A stretch of 64,000 nucleotides of DNA. Origin: Brachionus manjavacas (Eukaryota > Rotifera > Eurotatoria > Ploima > Brachionidae). A program made the position numbers and the translations under genes. The DNA lies in assembly GCA_019054805.1 (NCBI GenBank), contig JAHQIY010000004.1, positions 5,084,001-5,148,000 on the forward strand, read 5' to 3'. Of this stretch, positions 57,410-64,000 are shown piece by piece (within the stretch, counting starts at the first letter, position 1; each line of letters starts with the position of its first letter). Below the pieces are notes generated by a model. That model saw only the letters and a program-made list of their open reading frames with translations. It did no database searches and was not told the origin of the DNA.

Positions 57410-60400
57410 CAGCCAATTGCCCCTTTTTATTTTTTTTTTTTTTTTTTGTTTCAAATAAGCTATCTTTAGATACATTTTTTTAAATAACTTATTTTACATA
57501 TTTTATAAATAACTTTTTTTTTTTTCCTATTTTCTAATATCCTATTTTTAGAACAATTTTTAATCTTAGTTGTAACAACAAAAGTTTTACAAAAAATTAA
57601 GTAATTTGTCAATTCTATTTTTAAAAATGTTTGTGTTTGTTACATTCTTAGTCTCCACGTCCAGAGCATTCCAATTACCAGCAGTACGGTTTGTAAAGAA
57701 GTTGTATCGAACTCCACAATTGCGGATTAGCTGTCGCTCAATTGCTTTATGACAAGTTCTTGTGTTACCTGCCGGGCTGTCTAGACCGTCCGAAGCAAAT
57801 TTTGATCCCCATTTACGAATGTCACCCGATCATGACCGTGTTGTATCTTATGTAGTTGGATGAGATCACCACGCCTTCGCCTCTCTTCAAGTGTGCTCCA
57901 GCCTAGAGCCTCTCTTCTAGCAAGATAGGGTTTTGATTTCAGTTCAGGAACCAATTTCGAGAATCTACGCTGAACTTGCTCGAGAACATCGATATCGCCT
58001 CGTCGATAGGGATTCCACGCTCCCACTGCAAACTCCAAATGAGGACGAACAAAAGACTTGAAAAGAAGGTCAACTAGCTTTAAAGAAAAGTATTTGAAAG
58101 TGAGTCGTATTCGACTTGCCATCATCGTTGCTTTTGCCGCTGCTCGTTTTGCCTGTTCACTTGACTTGAGATCAGGGGTGACAATGATGCCAAGATCGCG
58201 TTCTTTCGTTGTCTTTGCAAGCGTGATGCCCCCAAGTTGATAATCGTTTTTCCTGTTGTTTGCTCCAAAATGCATGACGACACACTTCTTTTCGTTAAAT
58301 TTAGTATTCCAACAATCTGACCATACTGCCAATCTGTCCAGATCTGTTTGGAGTTCCATCGAGTCCTCTATACGCACCACTGACCTCGCCAACTTGCTGT
58401 CATCCGCGTAGAGCTTACAAAGTGAGCTACAGACCTCGGGCATGTCATTAATGAAAATGATGAAAAGGAGAGGACCAAGCACTGATCCTTGAGGAACGCC
58501 GCTAGTGACCGGTACCCAATCTGATACCACATCACCAATCACGACTCGCTGCTTACGATTGCTGAGGAAAGAACTGATCCACTTGATGATTAAATCTGGA
58601 AAACCAAATGCAGCTAGTTTAATGAGTAGCAGTTCGTGTGACACTTTATCGAAAGCTTTCTCAAAGTCTAAGTAAATTACATCCGCTGGCTGCCTATGAC
58701 ACATACAGTTCGTCAAGAAGTCCATCGTTTCTAGAAGATTGGTAACGCAAGCTTTGTGAGCCATGAATCCATGCTGTTTATCCGTGATGAGATTGTTCTT
58801 CTCGATATGCATTACAATGTAGTCCTTAATGAGCGACTCCAAGACTTTACATGGGACAGATGTCAGGGAGATCGGGCGATAGTTACTTGCCATAGTTCTG
58901 CTGCCTTTTTTATGAATAGGCGACACATTAGCTGTTTTCCACTCGGCAGGAACTTCTGACGTGATCAAGGACTGATTAAAGATGAGCGAGAGAGGCCCTG
59001 TCATCGACTCGGAACACATTCTTAAAGCATGTGTGCTAACTTGGTCAATTCCTGCTGACTTATCGCTTTTCAAAATATTAAGCTTCGCCATTACCTTGTC
59101 CGGAGTCACTACATCCTCAACTGAAAAATTTGGATCAGGTTTAGCTTTTACTTTGAAATTAGCCTTAGCGATAATGACAGCTTCTCTCGAAGTCGGTGGC
59201 TCAAACACTGAGAAAAAGAAGGCATTTAATATTTCACAGATTCCCACTTTATCCGTGACGATATGATTTTCACAGTCCATCAAAGCTGCAATGCTTTCCC
59301 TTGACGAGTGGTGCCGGTTCATGTATGTGTATACTAGCTTCGGATTTCTCTTCGCCGACTCAACTAGCTTTAGCTCGTATTCGATAATGCTCTTTTTCAC
59401 CACGTACTTGACTAGCTTGCACAAGTATCTATGCCTACTCGCAAGCTGTTCGCTATGCCTGTTGATACGCGTCCAGATAAAAACACGTCTCTTTTGACGA
59501 ACAAGCGAAGCAATTTCGGAATTCCACCATGGTGGCTTTGAGTTTAGTGGCTTCATTCTACGTCTTTTGACGAATAACTTCGCGGCTTCACCGAAAGTGT
59601 TGAGAAAATCGGAGTACAAGTCTTGTGCGCTCCCATTGTGTGATGCTTTTCGGAAAATATTATTAGAAAAGTACTCGCTCATTGCCATAAAGTCACCGCT
59701 ACGCCAATTGAGTGACCTGCTGTCAAAGGTTTGCGACCGCGAAGCTCTTGAGTGCAGCTCGAAGATCAAGCTAAAATGGTAATTAGAAGCATTGCCATCT
59801 AAAGGCGGGCCTATCTTAACTTCCGACACGCAGTTCGGATTACTCACTAGCACAAGGTCTAGCTCACTGGTCGGCTGTTCATTACAAAAGAATGTCTCCT
59901 CTTTAACCATTTGCACAAGGCTCGAGTTACTGATGGCGATGCTAATAGGGTTACACGTTTTTGATACATCCTGTAGCAGGGGTGCGCCGTCCTCGTTCCA
60001 CTCGATCTGAGGCAAATTAAAGTCGCCCATGAGTATGATGCTGGAATGGTTTTTGTTTTTTAATAATTTAGTCGTCGAATCAATTGAATTGGCAATGGCA
60101 ATATCCGAATTGCTCGGATAGAATGTGGTATTTTCTGAAGGCGGTCTGTAAATGCAGCCCAATAAGACTGGTTTATCATTCTCGATTTTTAAAGTCACCC
60201 ATAACTGCTCACACCTAGTGTCAAGAAAACTAGGCTCCGATGAACTAAAGGCTTCGAAGTCCGACTTGATATAAAGGCATACCCCTCCACCTCTCTTGTT
60301 ACCAGTTCGGTCCTTCCGGAATATTTGATAGCCGTCCAACTCTACAACCGAGCTCTCGTCAAACCAGGTCTCCGTGATGCTTATAATGCTTGGCGCTGAA

Positions 60401-60623
60401 CTAGCTGCTATTGACTTAAGTAAGTGCACTTTATTATTAAGGCTTGTAGCATTGGTGTACCAAAAGCTGATACTTCCTGCATTAAATGAATGTAGACTGA
60501 CATTTAAGTTTTGCGGCGAGGAGCTGTTTAAGGAGGCAAGTACAGATGAGTGGGTTGTTAAACACGATGATGATGAAGGCGATGATTGTGAAGAGACCTG
60601 GGAGCTAAAGATCGACCCATCTG
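57345..60623 (-). mobile_element. CR1-like LINE, nearly complete
   Basis: The 3' end lies at the left, at a (TAG)n-like run near 57345. The coding part runs to about 60623 at the right, where the sequence switches abruptly into the second copy of frame A. A 26-T run (57430-57450) and other homopolymers lie in the 3' region. The first codons of the long frame, right of 60623, are antisense frame A sequence and not part of the LINE. The element is therefore truncated or joined at its 5' end. Confidence 0.85.
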
Positions 60624-60672
60624 AGAAGACTATCGAATCACGATATCCTGATGAGCGATTCCACACCTTCAT
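57781..60672 (-). CDS. CR1-like ORF2: endonuclease + reverse transcriptase
   Basis: About 963 codons without a stop. An APE-type endonuclease fills the first third (SFWYTNATSLNNKVHLLKSI, ITETWFD, GNKRGGGVCLYIKSD, GDFNLPQIEW, SELDLVLV). The RT is next (NYRPISLTSVPCKVLESLIK, VIYLDFEKAFDKVSHELLL, TSGVPQGSVLGPLLFIIFIN, CKLYADDSKLAR with the YADD site). The C-terminus has LEFAVGAWNPYRRGDIDVLE, QVQRRFSKLVPELKS and LEERRRRGDLIQLHKIQHGH. The ATG at 60672 lies in foreign sequence; the true LINE start is unknown. The frame ends early at 57781. A neighbouring frame continues with the usual tail (RNCGVRYNFFTNRTAGNWNA) to about 57600, so a frameshift lies near 57790. Known role: target-primed reverse transcription. 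Confidence 0.93.
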   Translation of the reverse strand: MKVWNRSSGYRDSIVFSDGSIFSSQVSSQSSPSSSSCLTTHSSVLASLNSSSPQNLNVSLHSFNAGSISFWYTNATSLNNKVHLLKSIAASSAPSIISITETWFDESSVVELDGYQIFRKDRTGNKRGGGVCLYIKSDFEAFSSSEPSFLDTRCEQLWVTLKIENDKPVLLGCIYRPPSENTTFYPSNSDIAIANSIDSTTKLLKNKNHSSIILMGDFNLPQIEWNEDGAPLLQDVSKTCNPISIAISNSSLVQMVKEETFFCNEQPTSELDLVLVSNPNCVSEVKIGPPLDGNASNYHFSLIFELHSRASRSQTFDSRSLNWRSGDFMAMSEYFSNNIFRKASHNGSAQDLYSDFLNTFGEAAKLFVKRRRMKPLNSKPPWWNSEIASLVRQKRRVFIWTRINRHSEQLASRHRYLCKLVKYVVKKSIIEYELKLVESAKRNPKLVYTYMNRHHSSRESIAALMDCENHIVTDKVGICEILNAFFFSVFEPPTSREAVIIAKANFKVKAKPDPNFSVEDVVTPDKVMAKLNILKSDKSAGIDQVSTHALRMCSESMTGPLSLIFNQSLITSEVPAEWKTANVSPIHKKGSRTMASNYRPISLTSVPCKVLESLIKDYIVMHIEKNNLITDKQHGFMAHKACVTNLLETMDFLTNCMCHRQPADVIYLDFEKAFDKVSHELLLIKLAAFGFPDLIIKWISSFLSNRKQRVVIGDVVSDWVPVTSGVPQGSVLGPLLFIIFINDMPEVCSSLCKLYADDSKLARSVVRIEDSMELQTDLDRLAVWSDCWNTKFNEKKCVVMHFGANNRKNDYQLGGITLAKTTKERDLGIIVTPDLKSSEQAKRAAAKATMMASRIRLTFKYFSLKLVDLLFKSFVRPHLEFAVGAWNPYRRGDIDVLEQVQRRFSKLVPELKSKPYLARREALGWSTLEERRRRGDLIQLHKIQHGHDRVTFVNGDQNLLRTV

Positions 60673-61157
60673 CTTGCTCAACAGTTGATTTTGACCAAAT
60701 ATACCATAGTCAAAAACGAAGCATTAATCAATACGGTATAGACAAAACTCTCCCCAATAACCTTACACCAAAACATCTTAAGGACATCGAATATCTTCTC
60801 CTGATTTATCCGCAATTGAAAGTTCTCAACGAGGAAACAGTCACGGAGACGAAACGTCGCATTTTGTTCTACTGGAGAGCTCATAAACTGGGATTCGCAG
60901 TGGCCATTCAGCACGACCCCAAGACAGAAACAGAGTCCGAGTACTACAACACTGGCATTGATCCTCCATCAAAGTCCGCTATATCCAATAATGAATCAAT
61001 TGTGAGACATTACCATTATAATGTCCCTAGAGGAGGAAGAAGCTCCAATACTAACGCTCCCAGATCCGAAACGTTTAAGGGCAGAAGATCCGGATCTCGT
61101 GATAGATGGAGAAGACGTTCATCCTCTAGAGGAGGACGTCGCTTCAACAAACATTAA
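60651..61157 (+). pseudogene. Frame A, N-terminally truncated second copy
   Basis: Same protein as 55482-55988 from MSDSTPSSCSTVDFDQIYHS on. The first part of frame A, including the amber stop, is missing because the duplication begins inside the gene. It shares the antisense strand with the start of the CR1-like frame. Confidence 0.85.
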
Positions 61158-61521
61158 TAGCAGGCCACCGTCGGTAACGAATGAGTTCAACATCACAATA
61201 GCTCCCGACGTAAAACATAGAGTAGTAGCTCTAAAAACGAACAAAAAACCAAATTTGTATTACGAATGTGATCGTAACAAACTTTTGAAAATTACTGGAC
61301 AATATGACCCAACTACATACAAGAAAGCGGACCCTAGAACCAAATTCAAGTGTCATGATCCATAAAAAATTAAAGACCTTACTTTCTCTCCGTACGGTTC
61401 ATTGGATTTGTTCTTCGATACGTTTGATGCTCAATCACGCATCAGGAAACAATACAAAAAAGGAGTTTACCTAGACACAGGAAACAAAAAGTGGAAGAAA
61501 AGTACAGGCAAGAAATTTTAG
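61021..61521 (+). CDS. Frame B, second copy
   Basis: Identical in protein to 55852-56352 as far as I can read, including the internal TAA at 61363-61365. Its overlap with frame A is kept. The duplication is so recent that this identity says nothing about selection. Confidence 0.55.
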
Positions 61522-61897
61522 AAATAAAACTTCAATAAAACAAAATCGTTTTTTATTTAATTATGACGACATAACATTCATTTCTTGTAAAATTTTTTTA
61601 AAATTTAAAAAAATTTAATAAAATTAAATAGAAAATTAAATATTAAGATCATAAGGATTATATGATAAATATCTCAATTAATAAATTAATCTTGGTTGAT
61701 TTTAGAATAAAACTCATTAATCAAAATAATGAATTAATTGGTAGCTTTTAAAGTCATAATAATATAAACTTCACAAAAATGATGAAATGGAAATTAATAT
61801 TCAAGAAAATTAGAAAAAAAATTAGACAAACATTAGAGTCAAAGAATCAAAATCTTAAATTCTTATCCATTTTCTGTTTACTTTTAACTTTTTTAGA

Positions 61898-62276
61898 CCT
61901 GTCTTTGGCTTTCGACCAACTCTGAAGAAAATTTTTAATTATGTTCATTCTACTTGTCTATGTTTCCTAGTCTCAAGTTATTGCAAATTAAATATAGGAA
62001 CTTAAAAAAATTTTTTAAATTTACTTTTGAAAGCAAAAACCACAATAATTCCTGTTTTGTATTGGATCAATGGCAAAAACAAATGGTAGTTCTTCCAATA
62101 TTGTTTGATCTTTTCTAAAAAACATTGTTTTTCGTGTTTTTCTTGTTGCTGTTAAATTCTAAAAGCAAGATTAGGAATGGTAAAGAAATTTTAAAAAGAT
62201 TTATGAAGATCTAGAAATAATTTTGTTTTGTATTCTGAAATTTTTAGAAGATTGAATTGAGCAAAAATTTCTTATT
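61898..62276 (-). pseudogene. Captured SMYD exon and intron, antisense, copy 2
   Basis: Second copy of 56730-57107, produced by the internal duplication. It differs only in A/T run lengths, with the same exon text and splice sites. Confidence 0.85.
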
Positions 62277-62513
62277 TTTTAATTCAGAAAATATAATAGA
62301 ATTAGCAAGTAAGTGGATATTTAAACGAAATAACAAACAACTAAAAGGATATGAATATGTTCATTTTAGAACTAATGTTTTCTTTCGCCTTTTCTTTTAA
62401 GCTTATTTATTTAATTGACTACGTCCATTTTAGACGTCCGTTTCTCTTTTGTGAAAGATATTTTAGAAATAAAACTTCAATAAAACAAAATCGTTTTTTA
62501 TTTAATAATAGTA

Positions 62514-63383
62514 GTAGTATAAATGCTGTGGGAGACTTGAGTCTCCAAGTAGAAGCGCACGTAGACGCCCCACTTTAACAGCCAATTGCCCCTTTTTATT
62601 TTTTTTTTTTTTTTGTTTCAAATAAGCTATCTTTAGATACATTTTTTTAAATAACTTATTTTACATATTTTATAAATAACTTTTTTTTTTTTTTTTTTTT
62701 TCCTATTTTCTAATATCCTATTTTTAGAACAATTTTTAATCTTAGTTGTAACAACAAAAGTTTTACAAAAAATTAAGTAATTTGTCAATTCTATTTTTAA
62801 AAATGTTTGTGTTTGTTACATTCTTAGTCTCCACGTCCAGAGCATTCCAATTACCAGCAGTACGGTTTGTAAAGAAGTTGTATCGAACTCCACAATTGCG
62901 GATTAGCTGTCGCTCAATTGCTTTATGACAAGTTCTTGTGTTACCTGCCGGGCTGTCTAGACCGTCCGAAGCAAATTTTGATCCCCATTTACGAATGTCA
63001 CCCGATCATGACCGTGTTGTATCTTATGTAGTTGGATGAGATCACCACGCCTTCGCCTCTCTTCAAGTGTGCTCCAGCCTAGAGCCTCTCTTCTAGCAAG
63101 ATAGGGTTTTGATTTCAGTTCAGGAACCAATTTCGAGAATCTACGCTGAACTTGCTCGAGAACATCGATATCGCCTCGTCGATAGGGATTCCACGCTCCC
63201 ACTGCAAACTCCAAATGAGGACGAACAAAAGACTTGAAAAGAAGGTCAACTAGCTTTAAAGAAAAGTATTTGAAAGTGAGTCGTATTCGACTTGCCATCA
63301 TCGTTGCTTTTGCCGCTGCTCGTTTTGCCTGTTCACTTGACTTGAGATCAGGGGTGACAATGATGCCAAGATCGCGTTCTTTC
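62514..63383 (-). pseudogene. 3' part of the CR1-like LINE, second copy
   Basis: Holds the C-terminal 114 codons of the frame (62957-63301: RLTFKYFSLKLVDLLFKSFV and on to NGDQNLLRTV) and the 3' region. It shows the same premature end as the first copy. It stops at GCGTTCTTTC and is joined to the right terminal inverted repeat. Confidence 0.9.
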
Positions 63384-63386
63384 TGT

Positions 63387-63632
63387 TATCCACTTGCTTT
63401 CACGCCAATATGCTTCAAGTTATTGTGTTTTACAAACAACTTGCCAAACCTACAAGTGTAACTTTGTTGCAAACATCTAAAAATAACATTAAATATAGCG
63501 TGCAAAACCAAAATTTAAAATAAATTAAAGTGCGTGCTAAATAATGTGTTCTTTGAACACGTGATGTTACGAAATCACAATGAATAAAAAAAGATTAATG
63601 CAATTTAAAATATTCTTATGAAATATTTTCGC
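63387..63632 (-). repeat. Terminal inverted repeat, right
   Basis: Inverse complement of 54639-54884, ending TATTTTCGC. Differences from the left copy are few, concentrated at the outer end. Confidence 0.95.
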
Positions 63633-63666
63633 AATTGAATTAGATTAATATTGGTCGCCGTCATTA

Positions 63667-63890
63667 GATTCATGCGACCATTGATCATTACTGTAAAATT
63701 ATTTTGATGTGAATGGTGTGCAAAATCTCTGAAAATGCACAATGCTTCATTATTTTGAAATTTAATTTCTGCTTAACTATGCAATTTTAGCAGTCCTTGA
63801 TTTTTGATGCAACTTTGAATGTATTTACCTTCACTTTCAATGAGTGTTAAGGGAAAGATACAAAATACAATTAAGCATTAGAAAATCAAT
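63667..63890. repeat. Dispersed repeat, copy 2
   Basis: Same words and order as 42970-43170 in the SMYD intron, with about 60 extra bases in the middle. It lies directly outside the right terminal inverted repeat. The rest of the window to 64000 is A/T-rich without features. Confidence 0.7.
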
Positions 63891-64000
63891 TTTATAATTT
63901 TTAATGAAAGCCTAAGGAAAATACTTTTTAAAAATATTTTTAAATTTTTTCTGAGATTTTAAAAGTTTTTTAATAGTTAAATTATTTTCTTTTTTTTTGG

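Larger units (their letters stand above)
60624..63383. repeat. Second copy of 55455-58207 (about 2.76 kb, same orientation)
   Basis: The match starts at AGAAGACTATCGAATC (55455 and 60624) and ends at GATCGCGTTCTTTC (58207 and 63383), with an offset of 5169 bp in the left half. Differences are nearly all homopolymer lengths plus a few substitutions. It holds truncated frame A (60624-61157), frame B (61021-61521), the antisense SMYD copy, repeat R and the last 870 bp of the LINE. The junction on its right is directly with the terminal inverted repeat. Confidence 0.95.
54639..63632. mobile_element. 9-kb composite unit bounded by 246-bp terminal inverted repeats
   Basis: 54639-54884 and 63387-63632 are near-identical inverse complements, which delimits one unit. 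Inside, from left: a small hydrophobic frame, two overlapping frames of unknown function, an antisense SMYD exon copy, a CR1-like LINE (minus), then a second copy of most of this (60624-63383) ending in the same LINE's 3' part. No transposase, integrase or polymerase other than the LINE is seen. I could not define a target duplication. It may be a non-autonomous DNA transposon, a DIRS-like or viral remnant with inverted ends, or two such units fused by duplication. Confidence 0.7.

Noticed and set aside
58058-60010. Several plus-strand frames of 60-94 codons over the CR1-like element
   Set aside because: All lie antisense to a continuous endonuclease-RT frame with clear motifs.
54639-63632. 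Polinton/Maverick or adintovirus
   Set aside because: No protein-primed polymerase B, retroviral-type integrase, packaging ATPase or jelly-roll capsid signature is visible.

Overview
The window is nuclear DNA of a small, AT-rich metazoan genome. Protein-coding genes are split by short GT-AG introns (about 45-70 nt). Conserved animal genes (RXR, UBE2L3, RPF2, TFIIB) sit between many LINEs, a Ty3/Gypsy element and DNA transposons. Base composition, intron size and style of the LINE proteins would suit a monogonont rotifer (Brachionus-like). That is an impression from family resemblance, not a proof.

Layout: 1-12.3 kb holds LINE debris, a 10-exon coiled-coil gene (2349-4644, minus) with a probable U12-type AT-AC intron, a hairpin MITE (5791-6223) and a complete UBE2L3-type E2 enzyme gene (10253-10836). 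From 12.4 to 21.2 kb lies a nest of dead elements: Tigger/pogo-like termini and transposase remnants, with two copies of one LINE family (12.44-15.1 kb minus; 16.7-19.9 kb plus). At 21281-26460 there is an intact, young Ty3/Gypsy LTR retrotransposon with a GTATC target duplication. A 5'-truncated LINE fragment follows, itself split by a 1.44-kb hAT-type non-autonomous element built of 101-bp repeats in inverted arms.

28.6-37.6 kb is the gene-rich core: two tandem TFIIB paralogues (minus), RPF2 (plus) and a retinoid X receptor (minus). These are housekeeping or regulatory genes (transcription initiation, ribosome assembly, nuclear receptor signalling) and show no operon-like logic. 37.6-42.3 kb is gene-poor with LINE debris. 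42.5-47.5 kb holds a degenerate SMYD (MYND+SET) gene with a LINE in an intron. 48.9-50.35 kb holds an HExxH protein of unknown family.

50.9-63.6 kb is again mobile: a CR1-like fragment, a Mutator-like element (52359-54553) whose empty site can be read elsewhere in the window, and a 9-kb unit bounded by 246-bp terminal inverted repeats (54639-63632). That unit carries two overlapping reading frames of unknown function, an antisense copy of the SMYD exon and its intron, a nearly complete CR1-like LINE and an internal partial duplication of about 2.8 kb. It is the least explained object here. No tRNA, rRNA or CRISPR was recognised. All exon joins were made by eye from splice signals, phase and family resemblance.
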